From Plectrocnemia conspersa (Eukaryota; Arthropoda; Insecta; Trichoptera; Polycentropodidae): DNA of 64,000 nucleotides. The position numbers were made by a program, and so were the translations under genes. The DNA is taken from positions 62,001-126,000 of the forward strand of contig VTFK01000470.1 in assembly GCA_009617715.1 (NCBI GenBank). The letters are read 5' to 3'. Positions 47,901 to 58,845 of this stretch are shown here, piece after piece. Under the pieces are notes generated by a model. The model was not told the origin of the DNA. It saw only the letters and a list, made by a program, of their open reading frames with translations, and searched no databases. The stretch's first letter is position 1. Each line of letters opens with the position of its first letter.

Positions 47901-48450
47901 AATGTATTCGATTATAAGAAGCAAATCCAACTCCAATCTCCCGTTGGACCTACACACACGTATAATATGTGGGTCGCAAATCGATCCACACGGCGGCCAC
48001 ACCCACATCTCCCACCGGAGGGTCACGTGGCCCGCGGAAAAATTCGCGCCCGTTCGACACACAACACCTCCCATTTCTGACTTTTCTCTTCCACTCTCTC
48101 TCCGTGGTGCTCTGTCATTGATTTTTCGCGAGCAGCACAATTCACTTTTCTTCCGAGCCCGCCATTACGGCCGACGCGGCAGCAGTACCTCCGACACACA
48201 CATACACACATACTACGTATACCTAATGGGTCTGCGAAGAAAAGTTTTTAAAACTTTTCCAGCGCAGGCAATATGGCCATGGGTAGGAGCGCACACCCTG
48301 TTCCGGTCTCGCTCTGGTCCCAGCGCAGCGCCGATACCCGGCTCGGGGGCACAAGGCGGATAGAGGCTTTCTGGGGGTATGTCCTGTGTCGGGGGTATGC
48401 GAGTGGTATGGGACAGAGTCCACCACCCGCTTTCCTGTGTAGGAGGTAAT
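47901..48450. promoter_or_regulatory. GC-rich island with E-box, CA repeat and paired AAAAGTTTT words
   Basis: Contains GGTCACGTGGCCC (E-box at 48024-48029), a CACACA-rich run at 48193-48210, and AAAAGTTTTTAAAACTTTTC at 48241-48260, the clearest inverted form of the recurring island word. The plus-strand 153-codon frame (47902-48363) and three minus-strand frames overlap, so none is convincing. Confidence 0.35.
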
Positions 48451-48586
48451 TATTTTCATTCTTGTTTTTTTTTAATATTATGTTTTATTTTTTTTTATCT
48501 TTTTGTGTGAGATACAATAATGCTTCATCGATTGGATGCAAGTCAATGAAAGGTTAGTTGAACTTAATAGATTCTTAATATAGAAA

Positions 48587-48632
48587 TTGCTGATCCTAAT
48601 GTAACAGATAGTAAATCTATTAGGATCAGCAA
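48587..48632. other. Hairpin with perfect 14-bp stem
   Basis: TTGCTGATCCTAAT (48587-48600) pairs with ATTAGGATCAGCAA (48619-48632) across an 18-base loop. It is shorter than a typical microRNA precursor stem (about 22 bp plus), and the flanks do not extend the pairing. It abuts repeat copy B (48639), so it may be part of that element. Confidence 0.75.
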
Positions 48633-48638
48633 GTATAG

Positions 48639-48780
48639 CACATTTTATTAATAATTCGAGACAGCTCTGGTGGTTTGCGAAAAAGAATTTTGCTAAGACA
48701 ATTGCATCACATTTTGGACACACCGAAACTTCCAGATGGCTACTTTTGCCAATGGTTAATAAAATAGTAAAAATTACCAT
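48639..48780 (+). repeat. Dispersed repeat of unknown class, copy B
   Basis: Direct alignment with 19083-19245 (see that entry). A 105-codon minus-strand frame (48478-48795) crosses it. It includes a C-x-x-C pair (CPKCDA), but the homologous frame in the other copy does not keep the cysteines in register. Confidence 0.5.
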
Positions 48781-51339
48781 ATTTCTTTTGAGCATTGTCT
48801 ATTATGCATCCTTTTCATACAAAATGGTAGTTTTTCTGGCACATACGGCAAAAACGAGTAATAAATGTCTCTGGACTGATGTGTTGGTTCGTGAAATATT
48901 TACAATTATCAACGTAATTGTTTAGTCTTGAACTTTTTCTTTCATTATTATACCTTTTATTTTTTTGAAACGAGCTTAAATTTTTTTTTTATTTGTTTGA
49001 AGTGGTCGTTAGAATCCACACAGATCTATCTGTAAAGTATAAAGTAAATCACAAGTAAAACAATAGATATTTTATTAATCATTAAAAGTTTTGCATTTGC
49101 TGTAAATATTCCAGATACTACACATTTAATTTGGGTTACAAAAGAACTGTTGTACCAGTGATAAATACCACCAGATATATAATTCTTTGTATTTACAAAG
49201 AAACGATGTTGAATAATGTTCAATGCAATAGAACACTGGTAATGTATCTCCTTGACAAAAGAACTTATCGTAAAATGCGATATATTATAAGCGATACAAA
49301 AAGCTAAATAATGTGCATTTTTAATGAGGTTTTAATGCAACCCAAGATGAGTTTGTTAGAAACTATAAAATTCACCTTATTTTAAAGGGTGATAGCTAAT
49401 TTCCCTCCCCCTCCACCCTGCTGTTTCTGATCACATATAAAACAGAAGCATTTTTACCTTTACTTTTGTTAGAAACTTATACAAAAACTTATTATTTTGC
49501 TTCAAACTGAAAATACACAAATGTTCAGCCTGGCCTTCAATCCAGTGGAGCCTACATCGAATCGACACAAACGATTTGACGTGAATTAATTAAAAATATA
49601 ACACATACATTAATTTATAAATATACTACAAGTAATAATCAATAATTTTAAGTGGACAAAAAAGCAATAAATCAGTTTAAAATAAAACAAGACAAAAAAA
49701 ATTAAATAAAAAAAGATTTCAATGAGCTTTGGTCCATCCAAAGGTGAAATTTTGAATATCAATAATTTAATATATCAATATCATAAAACTGATTTATTAA
49801 AAAATGTTTTGGGCAATAGTTTAACTGTTGTAATTTTAAAATAATTCATAAACTTTGGGATCTGAATTAAAAATAAACGAGTATGCCAGAAACATATAAC
49901 ACACAATAAAATAACAAAACAAATAATTGGTAAATTTTATACAGTTATAAATTTTATACGATGTATAATATAATATATTAATACTGTCTTAACTTATTAT
50001 ATACAAATTTTATAAAGTCTAATTTTATATTTGAAGAAACCACTTGACACACTTATTCTACCATTAATAAATACGTTATTAATAGAAATAGAATTCAGTT
50101 TTGCCGGACTCAATGGCAATTATATAAAACATGTGTTTTTAATTACCCCATTTTGAACACCTATCTTAAATATACAATAAATAAATAATCGCCTGTTATT
50201 TATTTTTATAAAATACAACAATATTATTTATGCAATTTTCTTGATTATTAATAAAAGTAAACATTATGTTTATTTATACTCGTACTACGATATTATTAAG
50301 TGTGGAAACACGAGATTGCGTAGCATAACACTCTCGAAGACTGCGTGTGATTGATGTATAACTATAAATGAAAATTTTATAAAAATTACCTGATATTTTT
50401 AAGAAAAGCTTATTAAAAAAAGTTTATTTACGAAAAAAAATGCAAAATCAAGAATTCTCATTTTTTAAGAAATCACCAAATTTCTCGATTACTTTCATAA
50501 AATCTTCTCTGATGAAGATTAAATTTCTACGGATATTTTTTAATGTTTAACAACTGCTGCATAAGAAAATGTGAGTCCATGCTAGATGTTTAAAAATATG
50601 CATGTTTTTTTGGAAACTTTTAATAAAGGCCGTAAAGTATTTTAATGACAAAAAATTGTTTACGATTTTCTGAATTAATCTTATCAGCCTTATCTTTGTT
50701 TTGGTAATCTAAGAACTACATTTTTAATTAGATATTATGAAACCGCTGAGCGTGACAATTAGCAGATTGCAAAAATGTATGGGAGCTTTCCATAGAGTTA
50801 CGCCATAAAATTTGCCTGTCAGCGAACTTAAATCACGTTTTTTTAATAATTCAAAGAGGTTTTTTTTATCTTTATCTTGTTCAAAATATGAAAAATGTAA
50901 AAGAGCAACAATTATTATCGGTAATTTATAAATACGGAAGCCCAAAATTTCTTTGTAACCTCAGGCTCTTTAATCAATCAACATAGATTCGATTATTGGC
51001 ATCCATGATAAAAAATCATAATTTTTTATAAATTTAGTCATTTCAACAATCATTTACTTTTTTATTAATAATTAAAAGATCTATCTGATTTATATATTTA
51101 AAAGAATATACTGTATTTTAATTATTACATATTTATTTTTATTTATAAAAAAAAAAATCTTCTTATTTTCCGAGATTGATTACCTAACACTGTCTAAAAA
51201 TAGAGGTTATATTTTTCAAGTCTCAGACATAAATAAATAATTTAATTCAGACATAAATAATAAGGAATTTTCTTTGTAATCTTTGAAAATAAGAAGCATT
51301 CTGTCGCACTGTTAACTTGTGTTAATGGCACACTTTTGA
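48781..51339. other. Long AT-rich filler with unassigned short frames
   Basis: AT-rich. Small richer patches at 49400-49440 and 49500-49580 have no motif. Minus-strand frame 50724-50945 (73 codons) reads more protein-like than its surroundings (a lysine-rich DKDKKNLFELLKKRD stretch followed by hydrophobic residues), but no family can be named. Confidence 0.4.
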
Positions 51340-51730
51340 TCTATACTGATACATCAAGTAACTCATCGATCCACTTCACCAATGCGGGTTAGTCTCTCGC
51401 TGCACGCACAAAGGCCGCAAAAGTTTTCCGTTCCAATTTCCTGGCGTGCCGGTGTTGTCAAATCCCGGTTTTTGTCACCGTTCCGGAGAAATGACAATGG
51501 GTAGACGTGACAGGCTATGGCAATTCGCACTTCCAGTCACGTCTTTTGCAATCGAATACGCGGCCCACCTCTAATAACCCGACAATAACAACAACGCCAC
51601 CTTCTTCTTGTTTAATATACTTTCTTAACGATGTTGCTCCGCACGCTCATTTCCCGACCTGTCGTTGTCAATTATTCTCATCTCGAATAAGGAAGATGCA
51701 CACGGCTGCCATTTGCCGCAATGATTCTAA
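51340..51730. promoter_or_regulatory. GC-richer island
   Basis: CAAAAGTTTTCCG at 51418-51430 carries the recurring word, followed by CCTGGCGTGCCGG. The 80-codon frame (51507-51749) is unassigned. Candidate non-coding element. Confidence 0.3.
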
Positions 51731-52309
51731 GACAATCTTGTTTATCTAATAATACAATATATACCATATTTACGAGGTCGTCTTAAAAAGTTCATAAAAC
51801 TATATAGAAAATAAAAAACTCAACCCCATGGCTTACAATGAATACAGCTTTGCATTTATTTATTGGTCTATCTTTTCTTTCAGGCCACTGTCTCAATTTT
51901 TCTTGTAATAATAATGTACCAGTGGTTTAAAAATCGATTTAAGTGATTAACAATTAATATTTTCACCCTGCATTATTACTAAGCAATGCATTGAAATTGT
52001 ATATAAATTTTAATCATAAGCCTGAATTGCCTGAAATGCCCAAATTTTAAGTGGAAATGGAACATACACAATCATTCAATATACTCAGTTGCTACTTTTT
52101 GACGTAACTTAATTGACTCAAAACTATAGCATAAGCCTTATCAACATTTCCCGCAAAAAAGCTTGTTAATCACCGGAATCATCTTTGGTGCATATATTAT
52201 ATTACTTGGCGTACTGTTTGGTGAATTTAATGTAAGCATATACAGTGTTTAATTGCTAAAAAATATCCATAAATTAATTTTAATCTATAACACTTACTAC
52301 GTGGAGCTA
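51731..52309. other. AT-rich filler
   Basis: AT-rich. ACGAGGTCGTCTTAAAAAG at 51772-51790 resembles a mariner-type transposon end, but no partner was found. A strong acceptor-like TTTTCTTTCAG occurs at 51884. Nothing is certain. Confidence 0.35.
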
Positions 52310-52720
52310 TGAAAATATTAGTTATAACCCCTCAATTGATTTATCGCCCCACTCAAGCCAGCTCGTTACAGTTGACGATGGTCGATTTGTCATTAGCGCG
52401 GACGGGCGATTTGTCGTCTGTTGAGAAAGTTTCAGTTTGCCGAGCCGGGGCCAAGGTAGCAATTAGCATAGTGGGTGGTGAATGCAGGTGGGTGCAGCCG
52501 TCGGGGCCTGGTACCGCCCATCGCCGGCCAATGGGCGCAGCCGCCCACCGCCCACCACCTCCTGACACTCACAACCAATGAGAACCGCCTACCCCTATCA
52601 ACAACAACACTTCTCTTTGCCTTTTTTCAGCCAGACTGAAGGAGACTCACCTCTCAGCAAGAGCTTTGAAAGCGTACACAGCTACTATCATACATATGCG
52701 AATAGGTATAGCTGTATTGG
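52310..52720. promoter_or_regulatory. GC-rich island next to a strong acceptor-like site
   Basis: CGCCCAT (52515-52521) and ATGGGCG (52531-52537) form a stem around CGCCGGCCA. The repeated GCCCACC words that follow end in a pyrimidine-rich TCTCTTTGCCTTTTTTCAG (52612-52630). The open frames (90 plus, 71 minus) are unassigned. See the candidate exon at 52631-52705. Confidence 0.3.
52631..52705 (+). other. Candidate short exon (weak)
   Basis: Preceded by an excellent 3' splice site (long pyrimidine tract, TTTTTTCAG) and followed by AATAG/GTATAG, a mediocre donor. One frame is open for about 30 codons from the acceptor, reading QTEGDSPLSKSFESVHSYYH at its start. It could be a microexon or cryptic exon; isolated acceptors are common in long introns. 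No family match. Confidence 0.2.
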
Positions 52721-53398
52721 TGAAATGTAGCAATAATCAAAACTATCTGTCCTAATTGCGAAATCTGCAAGAAAGAGTACATATCATATTATCATATAGG
52801 GTATTATTGCTAGACGAATTAAAATACAATTCATTGCATTCTTAACGTAGTATATAATTATTGAAGCACTTTTCAACCTGACTTTAATCCAGCTTGCCTG
52901 ACATATTAATGTTATTGGCTACGAGAAGCTATAATAATTTATTTGGAATAGTGTACATTGCTTTAAAGTATGTTTTACTATCATTTGATAAAAAAATATT
53001 TTGCGTGCATTTATTAGAATATATGTGATAAAGTGGGTACGTATTATTATTTAGGTATTTTGAAGCCCCAAGATGTAAAAAAAAAAAATTTTGGGAAGCA
53101 AAAAAATTCCGGAAGCTCCTGAAAATCAAGAGTTTTGTCTGCTTATCTAATATTTGTATGTATATATGTGTGAAAAAAATTAATATTAGTTTATTAAAAT
53201 AAAATAATTTAAAGGCATATTTTGTTTCACAAAAAACTACATAAAACTATTAAAAATATATGTACAAAACAGCGATTTTAACAATTTGACGTTAAAATAA
53301 AAATACATATTCCATAGTAAATGTTCCTGCTTTTAAAAACACTCGCTAGCTTTTCGTTGATGTTGGCTTAAATGTCACAAAGGATTTAGTTAAAATAT

Positions 53399-53527
53399 TT
53401 AGATTTTGCGCCTCCGGTTGTATGCATAGGCATATTCTAGTAGTTTATTAGATGTTTGTTTAATTATTCCTCGATTGTCAACTCCATACTTATCTTCATT
53501 AATTATTTCAATATATAATTCCGACAT
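53399..53527 (-). other. Unassigned 42-codon frame
   Basis: Starts at ATG and reads MSELYIEIINEDKYGVDNRG, continuing to a basic NRRRKI end before TAA. Its charged, balanced composition is unusual for this AT-rich stretch, so it may be a remnant of a transposon protein or a small exon. No family is recognised. Confidence 0.15.
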
Positions 53528-54190
53528 ATTTAAAACAAAAAAATTGTTTAGATAAATTTTAAGAGTAACTTTTAAAATATTATTCGTTGCCTTTTATAAA
53601 AAAAAAACATAAAAAACAACGACTTTTTTAAACGCTGCAAATATTTAAAGTGATAAAGTTGTGTTAATATCAGACAACTTATCAACGAGTAAAAAATCGT
53701 ATCGGGTTAACAAAAGACGGGAATTAAATTCCTTAGTTTTCTTGACACAGAATATTTAGTATATATACAAATAAAAGCTAAAATACATATAGTATATGTA
53801 TAGGTATGTATTTTAAATGTTTAACTTTGTATAAAAAAAATACATATTTTTGATAATAAATAAATCAATAACAATAAAGGTAATTTTACTTAACATAAAA
53901 ATAATAAATTATAATGCTGTATACAAAATATAAAATTAATTAAAGAACTAATAAAAATAAAAACCTTTATTGACTGAATTAAATTGAACAGTAGAATCAA
54001 CATAAACCCAAAGAAAAACTTGTAAAACTACCAAACTTTTCATGTCAACAAATCAACAGCAAAAAACCTTGTTTAAAAATAGTTCATTGAAAAATCTTTT
54101 TTAAGCAAACCAGATACTTAATTTGGCAAATTATCGAAAACTAAAATTAGTTCTCATTCTCTAATTAAAAAATAATACTGTAAATGATTT

Positions 54191-54250
54191 TTTTTTCATC
54201 ATGCTGCATTGTTAAGTCTCGATGTCCTTAAATAATTTAAATAAATAAAT
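54191..54250 (+). repeat. LINE 3'-tail repeat, copy 5
   Basis: TCATCATGCTGCATTG, a shortened middle, GATGTCCTTAAATAATTTAAATAAATAAAT. Matches the 10605 and 42017 copies at the CATCATG-GCATTG core and the final AATTTAAATAAATAAA. Confidence 0.55.
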
Positions 54251-54339
54251 ATTGTGGAAACAATGACAGTTTTCAAAACACGCTTCTTACATATACGCAA
54301 TGAAATAAAAGCTATAATGTCTTTATAATGCCGTAACAA

Positions 54340-54790
54340 TCTCAGCTTTGATCGCTTCACGCAAAGTGTGTCAATAGAATCGCCCGGACCCTAGCAAATG
54401 GAAAATCCTTTCTTTCCGTGCCATGGGCTTGTTATCCACCTTTATGATCAAACGCTAGGGGTCGCTATCTTAAACGCAGAGTGAGAGACCCTAGAAAAGA
54501 CACTTTTGTTCCAGTCCGACCATAACGGATGGCCACTCCAGGCGGGTGCCTGCACTCGGGCAAAGGACTACTTGTTTTCTCCGCAAAACTTTGGCGATTT
54601 ATACTTTCGCCCGGGGCATAAATTATATAGGTACCTATCCCGGGAACGCAGCTCGTGCGAATCGCACGGAAATTTATCGTCGGTCGTGCGTCTCGTGGAT
54701 GATTTAGATCGAAATATGGCGCGAATGAGGTGAGATAAGATATCAAGATCGAAACGAATTGTAGACACGTATTGATATTTCTGAGTAAAA
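54340..54790. promoter_or_regulatory. GC-richer island
   Basis: Three unassigned frames overlap on both strands (75-119 codons). CCGCAAAACTTTGGCG (54581-54596) carries the recurring word. GGGACCC-type and GATC words are also present. Candidate non-coding element. Confidence 0.3.
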
Positions 54791-55259
54791 TATAGGCAGC
54801 GATATCGGGTTAATAAAAATAGTAATTTTGAATCACGCATGTACGATTGTTGCCGAAGTGTGCTTAAGCTTATTTTCATTATGTCACGACATGTTTGTTG
54901 TGTAGTTTGTAATATTTTATTATACATGGTTTATATAAAAGTCATACTAATACACATATGATACATAATAAATATGTATATTTGTATATCACTGATTGGG
55001 ATTAATATGAGAAAAACTTGTGATATTTACATATATTTTTAACCTTGAATTTCTGTCCAATACAACAGAATGAACAGAATATACATATAGTCAGTCAACC
55101 AAAAATATGCAAAAAACCTTGTTAAATTTCGTCACAAAAATAATATGAATTTCACAAAATTTTAAATTACACACTTATATTATTTATATGGTTAGTTTTT
55201 TTTATATATACATAAAATATTTTTCTTAAATTATCGAAAAAATATTTTTTTATTGTATG
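54791..55259. other. AT-rich filler, no gene seen
   Basis: AT-rich. A possible sixth, truncated LINE tail near 55230-55275 (CGAAAAAATATTTTTTTATTG then CGATGCATTG) is too short to call. Confidence 0.4.
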
Positions 55260-55450
55260 CCGATGCATTGTTGTATTCAGCGCCGCCGAGAGTTAACCTG
55301 AGCCCTGAGAAAACGATGATTCCGGACCTTATGACAAAAATGGCATTTTTCTTCTAAGGTTACTTTATTTCATAACGAGGATGGTACTTTTGTAGTGTGC
55401 GAGAGTTCTCTTCTCGTTGTTTAAGTTGTCGTTATGGTAACCTTCAGCTT
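55260..55450. promoter_or_regulatory. Small GC-richer island
   Basis: A patch of about 190 bases without a frame; includes GCGCCGCCGAGAG. Candidate non-coding element. Confidence 0.2.
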
Positions 55451-55561
55451 TATACTTTGTTTTATTTATTATTATTGTTACGCATTGAAGGTCACTATAA
55501 ATATATTATTAAAGATATGTAATACAACTTATTTTGATAATGTTATTAATTATTATTCATA

Positions 55562-55580
55562 TTTTTCTTTCTAGGTAAGT
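55562..55580 (+). promoter_or_regulatory. Candidate recursive (zero-exon) splice site
   Basis: TTTTTCTTTCTAG ends at 55574 and GTAAGT starts at 55575. A full 3' splice site with pyrimidine tract is thus joined directly to a consensus 5' splice site, as in Drosophila ratchet points, which remove giant introns in steps. TTAAT/TTATTAAT words upstream (about 55544-55550) could serve as branch point. A GC-richer patch follows at once, fitting the known tendency for sequence downstream of such sites to be conserved. Implies plus-strand transcription through the window. Motif seen; function inferred. Confidence 0.5.
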
Positions 55581-56060
55581 ACCAGATACAACGAGCATTA
55601 GGACATAACCTGCCTCAGGGGGGTGAGTCTAGATATTAAGTTTCCTATTTATGAGTGCTGCGACGTGACATTAGACGACTGCGCAATTATTTGTTGCATG
55701 CATCGCCAGCATCGTTGCTACAACTCCATGGCGTGCATTCGACAAATTATGCAATTTGCATTCGTGCACGTGAACACCTACCTTTTACTTACCCAGATTA
55801 CCTTGGGCGCACTTTAATAAAACAATGTAACGCCGCGGGCTTTCGTTTAAGGACCCGGCTCTGATTCGATATTGAATCGGCCGCTTTAACCCCTTGCCGG
55901 CGCACAGCGGCAATTAACCCCCTCGGGAGCTCCTGGCAAATTATTTTGTCGTTATTCATAACTGATCCGCGTGCATGCCTTGTACGAAAATTGTTTCATC
56001 AGAATTTGTACTGTAGATTTTTTATAAAATAATTTAAGGGCGAGGATTGAGCACGGCATA
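55575..56060. promoter_or_regulatory. GC-richer island downstream of the ratchet-like site
   Basis: Opens with the GTAAGT donor; a second GTGAGT lies at 55622-55627, so 55575-55621 could act as a 47-base recursive exon. Overlapping 64- and 69-codon frames are unassigned. TTGAATCGGCCGCTTTAACCCC and CCTCGGGAGCTCC follow. Candidate conserved non-coding element. Confidence 0.35.
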
Positions 56061-56225
56061 ATAGTTTTTAGTTTGAGTTTGAGCGTCAGGAGAAATAGGG
56101 TTTTACATTAAAATTTGTAAAAAAACGTCATTCTCATGTTAAAATTATATATAAGTAACCTTTACATTCAATAACTCCACAGTAAAAGCAAATTAGTGAA
56201 GAACAAACACATATAAGGTCGGAAT

Positions 56226-56432
56226 AGCGTAAGGTCTGAACTGGCAACCAGGTTCGAGCCACGGCAGCAGACTTAAATTTTATTTATAAAAATACGTTTT
56301 TATTAAAAGTTGACCCCAGCTGCAAAGTGACATTTATAGATTATTAATACATTATATACAATATATTGCACTTACATTTAGGTATTCATAATATCTGATT
56401 GACTTACAGATTTATTTCATTGTAACGCATTA
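56226..56432 (+). repeat. SINE-like repeat, family 2, copy 2
   Basis: The head has a perfect B-box word GGTTCGAGCC (56251-56260) after TAGCGTAAGGTCTG, which may be a degenerate A box. The body matches 246-510 through GCAGACT, AAAATACG, CCCCAGCTGCAAAGTGACATTTAT and TTCATTGTAACGCATT. Likely a tRNA-derived SINE. Confidence 0.6.
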
Positions 56433-56699
56433 GACTTATGTTTGTTAAGTTACAATAGAAAATAAAAATATGATATTGATAAGTTGATTTATCTTATCTT
56501 TTTTTTCTCGAGATATTTTGCCCTAAATTAATGTTTTTTGCTTAAAGTGGTCCAATAATTTAATACAAAGATAGCCCATGGTCTTTGTCGAGTATCTCAA
56601 TTGTTCATTTTAAGCTTGTGTTTCAATTATCATTAACATTACACTCTGCACTGCTACCTTAATTGAGAACTGAATAAACTTGTAGTATAAAAAACTTAA
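56433..56699. other. AT-rich filler, no gene seen
   Basis: AT-rich; nothing recognised. Confidence 0.45.
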
Positions 56700-57150
56700 A
56701 CGCGTGTTCACAATTGATACAATTTCGATTTTTATTGGCCGCCATTAAATCGTTTTCTGTTTTTGTTTGTAAGTACAGGGGCGACGCGTGTCGACAAGTA
56801 GTCGCAGTTTTCGTGGGTCGAATTGCTTTATTATGATTTTTTTATTGCCCCCGAACCGGCACGATCGGAAAATTGTCCGGGAATAGGTAACTACTGGAAA
56901 TTGGTCCCCCGAGTGCCGTGAGGGCCCCGTTATGTCAATAGGCCCGGTCAAGTGGCAATATTATAGTGTCGTTAAAGTTTGTGCAGCCCATTCGGGATGG
57001 ATTGCCGGCTGTAAAGCGGAAAAACAACGCACGAACGGATTGTTTTCGAAAGGATTAAGGCTACATTGGATTTGTTCCGGAAGCTTTACACATGTTGTGT
57101 AATGCATTGCCGAGAGTTCGGCGTAACAAAATACGTGTTACGTGACGTAA
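56700..57150. promoter_or_regulatory. GC-richer island
   Basis: A clear patch with GGCCGCCATTAAATCG at the left edge (TTTAATGGC in complement), CCCCCGAACCGGCACG and GTGAGGGCCCCGTTATG. A minus-strand 68-codon frame (56745-56951) is unassigned. Candidate enhancer-type element. Confidence 0.35.
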
Positions 57151-58034
57151 TAATGTTTTTCAAAACGAGAAAACAATATGTACATGAATTCGTATTGTTT
57201 TATAATAAATTAAATTTACGTGTATATCTTTCTTTATATAGAAAAGCTTGAACTATATATATATGTATGTGGGTGTGTAGACATACCATGAATATTTTGA
57301 ATGAAAAAATATAAATTTATATAATATGATTACTATTTATTAATAAATTATGAACTCAAAACATGTATTATATGCTGATAACCTAAAAGTGTGTCAGAGT
57401 ATGTGCACAAATTCGAATTCGCTCATTTTATAAAAATACCCAGAATCGGTATGGAGGTAGACGATCAACAACCGACTACCTTACAGCATTGTCAAGTGTC
57501 ACTTTGTTACATGTTACAGATCTCTTTACCCGAAATTTTCCAACAGTTATGACGGAGGTGTTGTATTACTAACATTTTAATTGGCATTTGAAACACTCGC
57601 TTTTTGTGAGTCTTGAATTTACAGCAAAAGCAATAAAACTGAAACAGTCAAATTCTTTCTGAATATCCTACCAATATATCCGTCAGGCACGCACGTTCAG
57701 TGAAAATAAATTGCGTTAGAGACAGCGCATTCGCTTGCTTCTCAAACTATTATATATAAACTATGTTTTATAATAGTTAATACTCCTCACTATTTTGCAA
57801 AGTAGATAGCTTTAGGGCAATGTATTTTATTTTTAAAACTTTTGACTAATTTCATAGTTGTTTTGGCAAACTTTTTAGTGATATATTTTAAACGGCTTTT
57901 TAATGACTTATATTTTTTTTAATAATTATCTATTTCTATCTATCAATTATTGTATATAAGTACAAAAAACAAGCACTTATGTTGGCATGTAGAGACGCAG
58001 CTAGCATTTATTTAAAAAGTATGGCCTAATAGTT
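57151..58034. other. AT-rich filler
   Basis: AT-rich with a richer stretch at 57440-57740 lacking frames or recognised motifs. The last part is the expected 3' flank of the LINE remnant at 58035; ATTAGGCCAT and TTTAAATAAATG (58004-58032, minus strand) may be a shortened form of the LINE tail. Confidence 0.4.
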
Positions 58035-58845
58035 TTATCTGTTTGGTATATCAGATGGTTTGAAACGTTTTAGTCATCAGATTTTCAGTCTATTAGTCCC
58101 AATACTAGTCTGTTTAGATATGTTTTCAGGTGTTTACTATATGCTATGTAACTATTTATGACTTTATTCCTATTTGTTTCCATTACGAGGTCTGCATGTA
58201 ATACTTCGTTAGGTACAGACCAAGGGGAATCTTCCATAATACGCAGCACCTTGTTGAAATCTCTGGATGATGGCGATGTTTAAGGTGCTAGCACTCCCCC
58301 AGAGCTAGGTTACGAACGTTCATATTGGCTTTAGTACTAATTTGTTCAACAAGAGTTTATTTTTTTAGATAATTTTTTTATTAACTAATACTAATGATTA
58401 AGTACATTTGACAAAGTTTGATTCCTAACTGTTTTATTTTGGTGAAGATGTGCTTTCGCCGTGCAAGCCTTCTATCGAAATGCAGTTCAAAGTACTTTAC
58501 TTCCTTTTTTTGGGGAGGGGACAACCATTTAAAGACACTTGCGGGCAATTTTTCCTTTTCAACGTGAAGGTAATTTGTGTCGATTTTGTCTCTTTTCTCT
58601 TAAGCTTTCAAGTTTTCAACCATTTTTCTATTTTGTGGGCTATATGCAAAGCCATCATAGCTGAGTCGACCGTAAATGTTGCAATTGTTGTTTGTATTGT
58701 TCTTAAGAAATCAGCAGTAAATATAAAATACAAGTATTGGTCACAATAAACTACCCTACAGCACTCCTGAATTGATCTCATTAAAGTTCGTGAATTTCTC
58801 GTTGACCCTTACATGGAAACATCTGTCTTTACTTGACGATACAAA
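58035..58845 (-). mobile_element. Decayed Jockey-like LINE RT, 3' half of ORF2
   Basis: Read on the minus strand with several stops and frameshifts, the order is that of a Jockey-clade RT. VRVNEKF, then INSGVL and GSLL (motif B region, about 58755-58800), is followed by TIATFTVDSAMM (58655-58690), where the catalytic F-ADDTA box is destroyed. Then come VKYFELHFDRRL (about 58461-58500), KHIFTKIKQLGIKL, an LWGSASTLNI-type block, and DSPWSVPNEVLHADL (58188-58235). LKRFKPSDIPNR with a stop at 58035-58037 closes it, the family's usual C-terminus. Non-functional. The 99-codon plus-strand frame at 58450-58749 is an antisense shadow. Confidence 0.75.

Larger units (their letters stand above)
52721..54339. 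other. AT-rich filler with one LINE tail and a small frame
   Basis: AT-rich. Contains the LINE-tail repeat at 54191-54250 and the 42-codon minus-strand frame at 53399-53527. Nothing else is recognised. Confidence 0.4.

Noticed and set aside
47902..48363. 153-codon plus-strand open frame
   Set aside because: It lies in a GC-rich island where three minus-strand frames are open at the same place. It shows no domain, no periodic codon bias and no splice-site framing, so it is treated as a by-product of few stop codons.
48587..48632. microRNA precursor
   Set aside because: A stem of 14 bp with an 18-base loop is too short, and flanks do not extend it; no known mature microRNA sequence is recognised. 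Kept only as a hairpin.
51772..51800. Mariner-like terminal sequence
   Set aside because: A single short match with no inverted partner and no transposase remnant nearby.
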